A stretch of 64,000 nucleotides of DNA from assembly GCA_963753575.1 (NCBI GenBank), contig CAVWCR010000001.1, positions 558,001-622,000 on the forward strand. The letters are read 5' to 3'. Below, in pieces: positions 34,437 to 42,409 of this stretch. Positions within the stretch are counted from its first letter, which is position 1; each line of letters begins with the position of its first letter. The notes under the pieces are model-generated. The model worked only from the letters and a program-made list of their open reading frames with translations. It did not search any database and was not told the DNA's origin. Made by a program: the position numbers and the translations under genes. This stretch comes from VAZQ01 sp963753575. GTDB taxonomy: Bacteria; Pseudomonadota; Alphaproteobacteria; Rhizobiales; Xanthobacteraceae.

Positions 34437-35249
34437 ATGTTCTCGAAGATCAACCACGTGGCGATCGTGAGCGAAGATTACGCCCAGCTCGCGCAATTCT
34501 ACATCGCCGCGTTTGGCATGCGGACCTCCGATAAGACCCGGCCCGGCCGCGCGGTCACGGTCGGCGACGGCTACGTCGGCCTCAACATCAATCCGCGCCG
34601 CGCCGGGCGCTCGGCTGGTCTTGATCATTTCGGCATTCAGGTCGAGGACTGCGAGACTGTGTTCGACCGCATGCGCAAGCGCTACCCCACCGTGAAGTGG
34701 CTCAAGCGCCCGTCGACCCGCCCGTTTGCGGGCATCACGACCCACGATCCCGACGGCAACATGTTCGATCTCTCACAGAAGGACATGGCCAACCGCACGT
34801 CGGTTTATGTCGAGAACGATGGCAAGGCCAATCCACGCCACATCAACCACGTGGCGCTGCGCACGATGAATCCCGACGACATGGCGACGTTCTATCGCGA
34901 CGTGTTCGAGCTCGCGCCCAAGAACGTCGACAAGCGCCCAGACGATCGCAACCACTATCTCACCGATGGCCACATGACGCTCGTGATCATGCCGTGGGAC
35001 ATCACCGACTATGAGGACACCGGCATCATCACGGCCGGGATGGACCACATCGGCTTCAAGGTGGAGAGCGTCGACGCTTTCAAGGCGGATGTTGAGCGCA
35101 TCGCTGCGGACAATCCGCGTCTTACGCCCGCGCCGGTCCATACCGGCAAGGAGGGCGCGGCGCTCGAGAAGCTGTTCGCGCGCAGTTGCGCCATGGGAGA
35201 GCATCGGCTTGCGGACCCCGACGGCATCCTGATCGACGTGATGGGTTAA
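34437..35249 (+). CDS. Two-domain VOC-family protein (extradiol dioxygenase / glyoxalase fold)
   Basis: A 270-residue protein with two vicinal-oxygen-chelate modules. Residues about 3-120 contain INHVAIVSEDYAQL and GLDHFGIQVEDCE; residues about 138-265 contain INHVALRTMNPDDMATF and GMDHIGFKVES. Each module has the His at its first strand and a second His in the DH motif, the usual metal ligands. Such proteins are extradiol-type dioxygenases, isomerases or fosfomycin/bleomycin-type enzymes, and the reaction cannot be fixed. AGGGAGG lies just upstream of the ATG at 34437. It stands alone downstream of the MFS gene. Confidence 0.85.
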   Translation: MFSKINHVAIVSEDYAQLAQFYIAAFGMRTSDKTRPGRAVTVGDGYVGLNINPRRAGRSAGLDHFGIQVEDCETVFDRMRKRYPTVKWLKRPSTRPFAGITTHDPDGNMFDLSQKDMANRTSVYVENDGKANPRHINHVALRTMNPDDMATFYRDVFELAPKNVDKRPDDRNHYLTDGHMTLVIMPWDITDYEDTGIITAGMDHIGFKVESVDAFKADVERIAADNPRLTPAPVHTGKEGAALEKLFARSCAMGEHRLADPDGILIDVMG

Positions 35250-35471
35250 TTCGCCTGTCCCTAAAGTCGCAGGCGAGGCGATGACTGTGGTGGGAGCGAC
35301 CACGGAACCATATGAATGGTGGGTGCGCCACATTGCGCAGTATCGTTCCCGCGAGAATGGGGACCATATTCGCGAAGACCGATTTAGGTCGGTTCCGGCT
35401 CGCGTTCCCCCGGGTTAAGCCCAGGCGCTCGGCCGGGACGACAGTGAATGGGATCAGAAGGAAACGCCACC

Positions 35472-36501
35472 ATGCGGTCGCTCAAAGCCACGCTCGTCGC
35501 TCTCGTCGCCCTTGGCACGACCACCGCGTCTGCCGGATCGATCGAGGATTTCTACAAGGGCAAGACCGTCAACTGGATCCTGTCGGCTGGCGCGGGCGGC
35601 GGCTATTCCAGCTACGCGCATGTGTTCGCGCCTTATCTCTCTGCCCACATTCCCGGCAAGCCCAATATCGTGGTGCAGAACATGCCGGGCGCTGGCGGCA
35701 TCCGCGCCATGGTCTATCTCAGCAACGTCGCGCCCAAGGACGGCACCACCATCGGTTTGGTCCATTCCAGCGTGCCCTTCGCTCCACTCTATGGCATTCG
35801 CGGCGCCAATTTCGATCCGCGAAAAATGCATTGGATAGGCAGCATCAATGCGGCGAGCGGCATCTGCGTGTCATGGACCGCCTCGGGCGTCACCAAGTGG
35901 CGTGACCTGTTCGACAAGGGATTTGTCGTGGGCGGCACCGGCGCCGGCTCCCAGATGGAGACCCTGCCCGCGATGATCAACAAGCTGTTCGGGACCAAGA
36001 TCAAGATCGTGTCCGGCTATAAGGGCGGCAACGATGTCTATCTCGCGATGGAGCGCGGGGAGGTGCAAGGGCGCTGCGGCGGTCTCAAGTCCTCGATCAA
36101 GTCGACACGGCCGGATTGGTTCCCGCAGAAGAAAGTGTCGGTGCCTATTCAGATCGCGCTCAAGCGCGATCCCGAATTTCCTGAACTCGCCGGCGCTCGC
36201 CGAGTTCGTCAAGGACGAGAAGACCAAGCAGATCTTGCAGCTCATCCTTGCGCCGATGGATATGGACCGGCCCATCCTGATGCCGCCCGGCACCCCGCCC
36301 GACAAGGTTGCGGCGCTGCGCAAGGCGTTCAGCGCGGCGATGAAGGACCCCGGCCTGATCGCGGACGCCAAGAAGGCCAACATCGAGCTTGAAGAGGTCA
36401 GCGGTGAGAAGATCCACGCCATCCTCGAACACGCCTACGCGATGCCGCCCGACGTCATCAAGGAAGCCAGGGAGGCAATGAGCCTCACCGGCTCGAAATA
36501 G
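35472..36501 (+). pseudogene. Bug-family (TTT) substrate-binding protein 6, broken by a +1 frameshift
   Basis: The reading starts at ATG 35472 (AGGAAACGCCACC upstream) with a signal peptide (LVALVALGTTTASAG) and SIEDFYKGKTVNWILSAG. It runs normally through FKIVSGYKGG-like and GLKSSIKSTRPDWFP segments. At about 36186-36193 (GAACTCGCCGGCGCTCGCC) one extra base sends it out of frame. The true continuation, PALAEFVKDEKTKQILQ, then PPGTPPDKVAALRKAF and the terminal MSLTGSK, is in the next frame and ends at 36501. Total length 1030 = 3n+1. The lesion is a single-base insertion or a base-calling error; both halves are otherwise intact. Confidence 0.85.
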
Positions 36502-36547
36502 TTGTCGGTATTGCGGCAGCCGTAAGAGTGCCTGCCACGAGCTTGCC

Positions 36548-37003
36548 ATGCCGAAACGAAGCGCCGGCATCTTGATGTATCGGCGCGGCAGGGAAGGCGT
36601 CGAGCTTCTGCTCGTACATCCGGGCGGTCCGTTCTGGGCCAAGAAGGACCTCGGCGCGTGGTCGATCCCGAAGGGGGAATATTCGGGATCGGACAATCCA
36701 CTCGCTGCTGCGATCCGCGAATTCGCGGAAGAGACCGGGACGCCTCCAAAGGGCGACTTCCGGCTGCTCGGTGAAATCACGCAACCGGGCCGCAAGGTCG
36801 TCACGACCTTTGCGGTGGAGGGCGATTTCGATCCGGCGCTGCTCAAGTCCAACACGTTTGAGATGGAATGGCCGCCGAAGAGCGGTCGCCGGGCGACCTT
36901 CCCAGAGGTCGACCGCGCCGCGTGGTTTTCGCCCGAGACGGCAAGCGTGAAAATCCTGCCAGGGCAGCGCGAGTTTATTGCGCGCTTGCTCAATGCGCTC
37001 TGA
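36548..37003 (+). CDS. NUDIX hydrolase
   Basis: A 151-residue protein with a Nudix box read as PKGEYSGSDNPLAAAIREFAEETG (residues about 40-62), keeping the GxxxxxEx7REUxEExGU pattern with the REFAEE metal site. The N-terminal SAGILMYRR and the WSIPKGE lead-in match a family of small bacterial Nudix proteins that hydrolyse nucleoside-diphosphate-linked substrates or (di)nucleotides. The substrate is not predictable. The start ATG at 36548 lies 46 bases after the frameshifted Bug gene. Confidence 0.9.
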   Translation: MPKRSAGILMYRRGREGVELLLVHPGGPFWAKKDLGAWSIPKGEYSGSDNPLAAAIREFAEETGTPPKGDFRLLGEITQPGRKVVTTFAVEGDFDPALLKSNTFEMEWPPKSGRRATFPEVDRAAWFSPETASVKILPGQREFIARLLNAL

Positions 37004-37066
37004 TGTCATCGCGGGCGCGCCACAAATGTGTTGGCAACGGTCCGCGCGCTTCGCAGAGGCCGGCGA

Positions 37067-38077
37067 CTATCGCCCCGTCACGGTCAAGGTCGCGTTGCGA
37101 ATGTTGGACTCGACCTGACGCGCCGGTTCGTCCGAGCCGCTCGAGCCGGTGCCGATGAGATAGTGTCCGCCCGCTTTGCGCGGCATGATGAAGTAATAGA
37201 CCGTCCAGCCCTGATCGCCCTCGCCGCACTTGGTGAACATCCGCGGCAATTCGTTCTTGTCGGTGGCGGGCATCGAGCCGGAGGCAAACTTGCTCTTGCA
37301 GCCGGCGGCGTCCACCGCGATCATTCCGGCCGATATCAGGGCCGGCGGCTCTTTGGGCTCGATCCTGACCATCCCGAACAGCCTGTCCGCCTTCCACGCT
37401 GCATCGATGAACCCGCTCTTGTCATCGTTGACGATGCGGAAACCGACAACTCCGGCGCTACCCAGAATGTTGGCGGCAAGGGCGACCGCCTCGGCGCGAT
37501 AGGCCGGCGGCCGGCCTTGGCTCGCGGAATTTGCCGGCGCCGGCGCCGCGAACGGGTTCGACGCCACCGTCGACTGCCCGGATGGCTGCAGGTTCGCCTG
37601 CACGCAGCGCAGAAGCGCCGGCAACACCTGTGACGTGCCGGTCAGGTTGAAGGTGAAAATTTGACCGGCGGCCGCCACGCGCAACTGTTGGCCCAGCCGA
37701 AATCGCTGGAACAGGTGCGTGCTGTCGGCGAGCACGACTTCGACCTGGGAGGGACCGATCGCCACCGCCCGGCTCCCGATCGGCGGGTCTCGGTCCACCG
37801 TGAAAGCGATGTTGTAGGACTGCCCCGGCGTCAGGCGCCAGCCGCGATGCGAGAAGCCCATGCTCCAGTGATAGGAGCGCGATACCGAGAAAACCATCAA
37901 GATGCCGCTCTTATAGGCGGCCGATGCGGCGCAATGGTTGAACTGCCTGGTGTTATGCTTGCTATAGGCGCCGGCATGCCAGCCAGCGACTTGGAAGTTA
38001 TAGAGCGTCTCCGCCGATGCGGTGCTTGTCACACCCAGAAGCGCCAGAATTGCTCCGCTTGCCAAAACCGAACGCAT
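37067..38077 (-). CDS. Exported protein of unknown function
   Basis: A 336-residue protein with a clear signal peptide (LASGAILALLGVTSTASA), then ETLYNFQVAGWHAGAYS. The mature part has a beta-rich first half and, after a Ser/Pro/Ala linker (about residues 170-190), a second domain (ANILGSAGVVGFRIVN, TKCGEGDQGWTVYYFIM). No family was recognised. The ATG at 38077 has GAGGGGGCC just upstream; the longer frame to 38128 is unlikely. It is followed on the other side by another exported minus-strand gene (lipoprotein), 68 bases away. Confidence 0.75.
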   Translation of the reverse strand: MRSVLASGAILALLGVTSTASAETLYNFQVAGWHAGAYSKHNTRQFNHCAASAAYKSGILMVFSVSRSYHWSMGFSHRGWRLTPGQSYNIAFTVDRDPPIGSRAVAIGPSQVEVVLADSTHLFQRFRLGQQLRVAAAGQIFTFNLTGTSQVLPALLRCVQANLQPSGQSTVASNPFAAPAPANSASQGRPPAYRAEAVALAANILGSAGVVGFRIVNDDKSGFIDAAWKADRLFGMVRIEPKEPPALISAGMIAVDAAGCKSKFASGSMPATDKNELPRMFTKCGEGDQGWTVYYFIMPRKAGGHYLIGTGSSGSDEPARQVESNIRNATLTVTGR

Positions 38078-38144
38078 GGCCCCCTCCATCAATACGACAT
38101 CAATACGACCTATGATTCCAACAGTCACTCATCGAAGCAAGGCG

Positions 38145-38699
38145 TCACTTCGCCCGATCAACAATCCGATAGGTCAACTCATGCGGCTCAGCCGCCAGAA
38201 ACTCGATGCGCTGTCCTGTCGGTAACGTCAGGGATTTTTGCTTGGGAACGGAGAACTGCGCCGCCTCCGGCAACAGCATGGAAGCCTCCTCGGCCGGAGA
38301 TGCGACGCGGACGACACGGGAGGTGCCGTATGCCACGCCGCTCTCGCGGGCTGAAGCGACCGCGGGCTGGGTTCTCGAATAGAGTACGGGCCTTCTGGTC
38401 AAGGTACTGGCGTTGGACCGAACGTCGACGTCAACCTGTTCGACCAGAACGGAGCCATCGAGCCCGCGACCTCTGTAGATGATCTGCGTAAAGCCCGCAT
38501 CGACCTTGCGCCCATAAACGTCTGCGCGCCCGAATGCGTTTGGCAAGTCTCGGTCTTTGACAATAGTCGCGATCGCACCACCAACCGGCGTCCGCAAGAC
38601 AAGGCCCACCGGTTCCGTGAGCCGTTGACGCTGCTCCACTTGCGCGCAGCCGGCCATCACAAGTGCGACGACCGCCCCGAGCGCCAAGCCTTTGTGCAC
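38145..38699 (-). CDS. Putative lipoprotein
   Basis: A 184-residue protein with a lipoprotein signal: GLALGAVVALVMAG followed by Cys, the lipobox LVMAGC. The mature part is short, with RTPVGGAIATIVKDRDLPNAFGRADVYGRKVD and a beta-strand pattern, and ends at IVDRAK. No domain was recognised. It probably anchors in the outer or inner membrane. It lies 112 bases to the left of the first transposon's left target duplication. Confidence 0.75.
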   Translation of the reverse strand: MHKGLALGAVVALVMAGCAQVEQRQRLTEPVGLVLRTPVGGAIATIVKDRDLPNAFGRADVYGRKVDAGFTQIIYRGRGLDGSVLVEQVDVDVRSNASTLTRRPVLYSRTQPAVASARESGVAYGTSRVVRVASPAEEASMLLPEAAQFSVPKQKSLTLPTGQRIEFLAAEPHELTYRIVDRAK

Positions 38700-38811
38700 G
38701 ACACTGCTCCCCCATTACCCCGAAACACTATTCGCCAGACCCTAGCGGGACGCCGCAACGCATGATTGCGCACCACAACCCCCTGTCTGTATATTCATGC
38801 TTTGTTCCAGA

Positions 38812-38819
38812 GTCCAGAG
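38812..38819. repeat. Left 8-bp target-site duplication of transposon 1
   Basis: GTCCAGAG; the same octamer occurs at 41293-41300 immediately after the right end of the element. Confidence 0.85.
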
Positions 38820-38832
38820 GGCGATTATGTAC

Positions 38833-38860
38833 TTGACAAACCCAATATCTGCTCTATGAT
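38833..38860 (+). promoter_or_regulatory. Transposase promoter partly inside the terminal repeat
   Basis: TTGACA (38833-38838) and TATGAT (38855-38860) are separated by 16 bases, close to sigma-70 consensus. The -35 box lies inside the terminal inverted repeat and reads inward to the transposase start at 38894. This supports the GTG start rather than a TTG at 38861. Confidence 0.6.
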
Positions 38861-38893
38861 TTGAGAAGTGCCTACGAAATAAGGACTTCTGCC

Positions 38894-39847
38894 GTGTCCA
38901 TCCTCAATAAGCCATACTTTCAGAACGAGCGTGCTGCATTCGCCCATCTGGAAAAACTCCTTTGGGAAGATGGGGTTACATGCCCTCACTGCGGCACCAT
39001 TGGGAACGCAGGGCGTCTTGAGGGCGTCAAGGGCAAGACCGGCAAGCCCCGTCTTGGCCTCTGGAAGTGCTACGCGAAGAAATGCCGCAAGCAGTTCACG
39101 GTCACGGTCGGGACCGTCTTCGAGAGCCGCCATATCCCGCTGCACAAGATGCTGCAGGCGGTCTACCTGCTGTCCGCCAGCAAGAAGGGCTGTTCGTCCC
39201 ACCAGCTCCACCGCACGCTTGGCGTGACCTACAAGACCGCTTGGTTTCTGGCCCACCGCATTCGCGAGGCCATGCGCGACGGCAGCCTTGCCCCGATGGG
39301 CGGCGCTGGCGGGATCGTGGAAGTCGACGAGACCTATTACGGCAAGCAGGATGGCCACACCAAGGAGAAGCGCCAGGGCCACATGAATGCCGTGCTCAGC
39401 CTCGTCACGCGCGGCGGCGGTGTTCGCTCATTCCATGTGGACGGCACGCGCATTGCCGATATCGCGCCGATCGTTCGCAAGAACATCGTCCGCGAAGCCA
39501 ACCTGATGACCGACACGGCCTCTTGGTACACCAAGCTCGGCAAGGAATTCGCTAGCCATGAGACGGTCAATCATACGATTGACGAATACGTGCGCGGCAT
39601 CGTCCACACCAATACGGTTGAGGGTTACTTCTCGATCTTCAAGCGCGGAATGAAGGGCATCTATCAGCATTGCAGCGAGAAGCATCTGCATCGCTATCTT
39701 GCGGAGTTTGATTTCCGCTATAGCAATCGCATTGCGCTAGGCGTTGACGATGTTGAACGCGCTACCCGCGCTCTCAAGGGCGTCGTCGGCAAGCGACTGA
39801 CTTACCGACGGCCTCACGAAACCGCTAACGCTCAAGCAGATGGCTGA
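38894..39847 (+). CDS. IS1595-family transposase (ISXO2-like DDE), transposon 1
   Basis: About 317 residues. The N-terminal zinc ribbon (TCPHCGTIG ... WKCYAKKCRKQF) is followed by an HTH-like segment (SSHQLHRTLGVTYKTAWFLAHRIREAM). The catalytic domain has GIVEVDETYYGK (first Asp), NLMTDTASWY (second Asp) and HTNTVEGYFSIFKRGMKG, the IS1595 signature with the ENH/E-type last catalytic residue region. The GTG at 38894 has AAGGA upstream and lies downstream of the predicted promoter. The gene looks intact, so the element could still be mobile. Confidence 0.93.
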   Translation: MSILNKPYFQNERAAFAHLEKLLWEDGVTCPHCGTIGNAGRLEGVKGKTGKPRLGLWKCYAKKCRKQFTVTVGTVFESRHIPLHKMLQAVYLLSASKKGCSSHQLHRTLGVTYKTAWFLAHRIREAMRDGSLAPMGGAGGIVEVDETYYGKQDGHTKEKRQGHMNAVLSLVTRGGGVRSFHVDGTRIADIAPIVRKNIVREANLMTDTASWYTKLGKEFASHETVNHTIDEYVRGIVHTNTVEGYFSIFKRGMKGIYQHCSEKHLHRYLAEFDFRYSNRIALGVDDVERATRALKGVVGKRLTYRRPHETANAQADG

Positions 39848-39853
39848 GCGGCT

Positions 39854-40057
39854 ATGGCGAAAGCGCAAGGCCAAAAGGATGAGTGCAAAAAAATTACGCT
39901 AACGCCCGAGCAGCGCGAGCGGATATGGCTTGACGTGGCTCGCATGCTGAACGAATGGGAGATCAGCAGCGAGCTGGAAGGTGAATTCGCTGGGCGGCTT
40001 ATCGACTATTTCGTTGCGAATTTGTCGAAGAGCACTTGCGCGAATTCCAATGCGTGA
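39854..40057 (+). CDS. Small transposon-cargo protein, unknown
   Basis: A 67-residue ORF starting seven bases after the transposase stop: MAKAQGQKDECKKITLTPEQ then RERIWLDVARMLNEWE, a charged helical protein. Close spacing suggests cotranscription with the transposase. No domain was recognised. Its last about 50 bases overlap the HEPN-like gene on the other strand. Confidence 0.55.
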   Translation: MAKAQGQKDECKKITLTPEQRERIWLDVARMLNEWEISSELEGEFAGRLIDYFVANLSKSTCANSNA

Positions 40058-40512
40058 GCACCCAATTGGTTCAGTTCTTGGGCTCGATCCGTGATCTTTG
40101 TTGGATTGAGAGAAAATTGTTTTTCTAGGCGCGGGGTATCAGCTTTGATTGATCCCGGCATAATGCGGGACATTTTCACTTCAATGCTCGCCGTTCTTGG
40201 ATCTTCGGTTAGGAACCCATGAATGATGTCATGTCGAAGTACTGACGCTTTTGTGATTTTCTCGGTCAATTCGAGTACAGCAGATTGAAATGGGGCGAGC
40301 TCTGGTAATCGTCTCACGCATTTGCGCAGAAAATCGATTTTGCGCTCCAACGAGCGCGGCGGATCGGGCTCAAATGCGCGGCAGGTTTTGAGGAATTCGT
40401 GTATGATCAAAACGGAGTGATCGAGTCCGCTTTCGAGTATTGACCACGACATTGAGAAGCGACCAACCGCCGCATAAAATGCTTCATCGAATGGAATGGT
40501 ATTCTCTGGCAT
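40006..40512 (-). CDS. HEPN-like hypothetical protein, transposon 1 cargo
   Basis: A 168-residue mostly helical protein. It has the pattern GRFSMSWSILESGLDHSV near the N-terminus, KIDFLRKCVRRLPEL in the middle, and RHDIIHG (Arg93, His98), an R-x4-H motif as in HEPN ribonucleases and related proteins. The W-x-LE helix and R..xxH pattern also occur in uncharacterised bacterial families, so the HEPN assignment is tentative. The ATG at 40512 overlaps head to head with the ATG of a small + strand gene at 40511. It lies inside the element bounded at 38820-41292. Confidence 0.55.
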   Translation of the reverse strand: MPENTIPFDEAFYAAVGRFSMSWSILESGLDHSVLIIHEFLKTCRAFEPDPPRSLERKIDFLRKCVRRLPELAPFQSAVLELTEKITKASVLRHDIIHGFLTEDPRTASIEVKMSRIMPGSIKADTPRLEKQFSLNPTKITDRAQELNQLGAHALEFAQVLFDKFATK

Positions 40513-40669
40513 GGCAAAATCCGATCTTGTGAAGCCGAAAAAGCAGATTGACCGTTTCCGCGAGACGGCGCGGGAGCTCGAAACCAACGAAGATCAGGCG
40601 GCCTTTGATAAGGCGCTGAAGCGAGTGGCGAAGGCGTCTCAGCCGAAGCCTAAAAAGGCAGCCAAATGA
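40511..40669 (+). CDS. Small basic/acidic coiled protein (52 aa), transposon 1 cargo
   Basis: Reads MAKSDLVKPKKQIDRFRETA then RELETNEDQAAFDKALKRVAK and a Lys/Pro/Ala tail. The alternating acidic/basic helix is of a type frequently seen near mobile DNA in rhizobia. Its stop overlaps the next ATG (ATGA, 40666-40669), so the two ORFs are probably translationally coupled. The start shares bases with the divergent HEPN-like gene. Function unknown. Confidence 0.5.
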   Translation: MAKSDLVKPKKQIDRFRETARELETNEDQAAFDKALKRVAKASQPKPKKAAK

Positions 40670-40866
40670 TCCCGGAACGACACCCCGACGACCCGATGAA
40701 CGATCCTGAATTTGCTGTCTATTGGGCGGAATTCCAGGCGCGCGTCAGCGCCGTTGTTCAAGCACGCCTACGCGCCGGACTAGTTCCTCGACTCTGGCCT
40801 GATCTTGACCAAATTGCCCTCGAATCCTCTGATCCTGCTCCTGGAGAGCAGAAAAAATCCGTCTAA
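40666..40866 (+). CDS. Small hypothetical protein, coupled to the previous ORF
   Basis: A 66-residue ORF beginning at the ATGA overlap: MIPERHPDDPMNDPEFAVYW, then AEFQARVSAVVQARLRAGLV. The coupling supports it, but its second half overlaps a minus-strand ORF (40745-40927) that also looks credible, so only one of them may be a gene. No domain recognised. Confidence 0.4.
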   Translation: MIPERHPDDPMNDPEFAVYWAEFQARVSAVVQARLRAGLVPRLWPDLDQIALESSDPAPGEQKKSV

Positions 40867-40927
40867 TATCTCGGCGCAAAAGATCGAGTTTTTCGTCCCG
40901 ATTCATCTCTTCCCACGTCTCAGCCAT
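40745..40927 (-). CDS. Small coiled-coil hypothetical protein, transposon 1 cargo
   Basis: A 60-residue protein: MAETWEEMNRDEKLDLLRRD, then IRRIFSALQEQDQRIRGQFG, with heptad-like spacing toward the C-terminus. AGGAG lies 12 bases upstream of the ATG, and it follows the 40947-41219 gene by 19 bases on the same strand, suggesting a two-gene unit read inward from the right end of the element. Function unknown. Confidence 0.5.
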   Translation of the reverse strand: MAETWEEMNRDEKLDLLRRDIRRIFSALQEQDQRIRGQFGQDQARVEELVRRVGVLEQRR

Positions 40928-40946
40928 CGAACGAATCTCCTAGGGT

Positions 40947-41219
40947 CTAGCTTTCCAAGAATTTCTTTCCCGGGCCTGTGCTTGGGTTCCAGCCAGTAAT
41001 GAGGGTTTTCACCCATGACAACAATTCCAGTTCAGAAATCGCATCCCCAGGAAAATCCTTCGGATTGCTCTTCACCTCGGCGATTGCCCGCGAAAGGCGA
41101 TCTAAAAACCGCTTTTCAAAGGATGGATCGGATTCACCAAGAGTTTGAACGATGCAGGCAGCAAGGACTGCCGTCCCCCTCTTGGCAGGATTTAGATCAA
41201 CTGTTTGAGCCGGCGCCAT
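40947..41219 (-). CDS. Small hypothetical protein, transposon 1 cargo
   Basis: A 90-residue protein: KRGTAVLAACIVQTLGESDP, then FEKRFLDRLSRAIAEVKSNP and ELELLSWVKTLITG. It is helical, and its shape resembles conserved uncharacterised rhizobial proteins. It begins 73 bases inside the right end of transposon 1, whose terminal repeat holds a TTGGCA -35-like box reading toward it. A 90-codon ORF on the opposite strand (41015-41287) overlaps it and reads into the terminal repeat, so I consider that one spurious. Confidence 0.5.
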   Translation of the reverse strand: MAPAQTVDLNPAKRGTAVLAACIVQTLGESDPSFEKRFLDRLSRAIAEVKSNPKDFPGDAISELELLSWVKTLITGWNPSTGPGKKFLES

Positions 41220-41292
41220 CTGATGAATCTCCGGTTGCAGCGAATCACGATGCTACCGGAGAGGTAAAGGGTTTGCCAAGTACATAATGGCC

Positions 41293-41302
41293 GTCCAGAG
41301 GT
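41293..41302. repeat. Overlapping target duplications shared by the two transposons
   Basis: GTCCAGAGGT: the first eight bases are the right duplication of transposon 1 and the last eight are the left duplication of transposon 2 (CCAGAGGT, repeated at 43704-43711). Both elements entered the same decamer, offset by two bases. Confidence 0.85.
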
Positions 41303-41314
41303 CGAGTTTATCCC

Positions 41315-42409
41315 TTGACGCCAAGTAGCAGTTGCGCGCAATCTACGATCCAGATTCCCACCGATCTGCGGGTTTATCCTTTCCCGCTGCATGTGTGGCG
41401 ATGGCTGGAGAATTGCTTGCGCGTTGACGAGCGGGTCCGAAAGTCAGTGGCGTTTATCGGTGCCGAGAATGAACGCGGCTTCACCCCCTACGGGACCGCG
41501 CTAATCGGGCTCGTCACATTCGAGGAATTCGGCAACACAGTTATCATTACGGCCCACCACGTCGTCGAGGATGTGCCCGGTGATACAGTATCGGTCCGGC
41601 TGAATTGAAAAGATGGGTCATCCGATACTCGTAAGCTTTCAAAAAGTTGGATGATCACATTCAAGGACCGCGCAATAGATTTATGCGTATTCCCACTCCA
41701 TATTGATCCGTCGATTTACGATTTCTTTGCGATCCATATTAGCTCGACGAATTGGGGAGAGCGGCTGAGGGAACTTGGAGAGCCTGAGCCTGGCGACGAA
41801 GTTTGTGCCGTTGGTCTATATACTTCGCATTATGGGCACACCAGAAACATGCCTGTTGCCAGAATTGGACACATCGCGGCACTTCCAGAAGAAAAGGTTG
41901 CAACCAATCGCGGGCACGTTCACGGATATCTGATTGAGTTACAATCCATTGCTGGTTTGAGTGGTTCTCCTGTGTATTGGACCGTCCCGAGATTTAAGAT
42001 CGATGGCGATCAAGTAATGCAACAACGTGCACATTTCCCTTTGGGAATTCTTATTGGCCATCATGTAGTCGAAAGCGCGCAGGATGAACTGGTCGTTCCG
42101 AAATTTCAGCAACCGCCAGAGGACCCGTGGCCTAAAGGCGTGCCGCAGCCCAAGAGCGAAGAACGGCGTACCGGGTTCGCAGTTGTGCTGCCGATAAACC
42201 ACATCTTCGAAATATTTGAGAGCGATGAAATCATGGCAATTCTCAAGAAAGCTACCGACGAGACTAAGAAAGGGAGCGGCTTCCGCGCCGCTTCTGCTGT
42301 GCCGTCCGTAGAGATCGCCCCTCCTTCATCCGACAAGAACCCCAATCACCGAGAGGATTTCACGGCTCTTGTAAACGCGGCAGCGAGAAAGCGTGAACCA
42401 AAAGATTGA
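41315..42409 (+). pseudogene. Trypsin-like serine protease with an in-frame stop, transposon 2 cargo
   Basis: One frame runs from inside the left terminal repeat to 42409, interrupted only by a TGA at 41606-41608 (context RLN-stop-KDGSSDTRKL). Both sides fit one trypsin-fold protein: VIITAHHVVEDV (catalytic His, before the stop), DRAIDLCVFPL (Asp) and SIAGLSGSPVY (Ser) after it. No frame change is needed. The apparent TTG start at 41315 lies within the terminal repeat and is probably not the real start; GTG 41393 is an alternative. The 3' end overlaps the convergent transposase gene by 50 bases. A single TGA suggests a recent nonsense mutation, readthrough, or a sequencing error. Confidence 0.75.

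Larger units (their letters stand above)
38820..41292 (+). mobile_element. IS1595-family transposon 1 with passenger genes (2473 bp)
   Basis: Left end GGCGATTATGTACTTGACAA and the reverse complement of the right end GGCCATTATGTACTTGGCAA match at 18 of 20 positions, and the match continues for a few bases (ACCC). Perfect 8-bp duplications GTCCAGAG flank the ends, the length expected for IS1595. It contains an ISXO2-type transposase gene followed by about 1.4 kb with small genes and a HEPN-like ORF, so it is a transposon with cargo rather than a bare IS. Its right duplication overlaps the left duplication of transposon 2. Confidence 0.85.

Noticed and set aside
35341..35390. A possible second copy of the long inverted repeat
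   Set aside because: Only a half-arm similar to the one at 1067-1168 is present, without a partner arm, so it is not called as an element.
41015..41287. A 90-codon + strand frame near the right end of transposon 1
   Set aside because: It reads into the terminal inverted repeat and opposes a more protein-like minus-strand gene; kept only as an overlap note.
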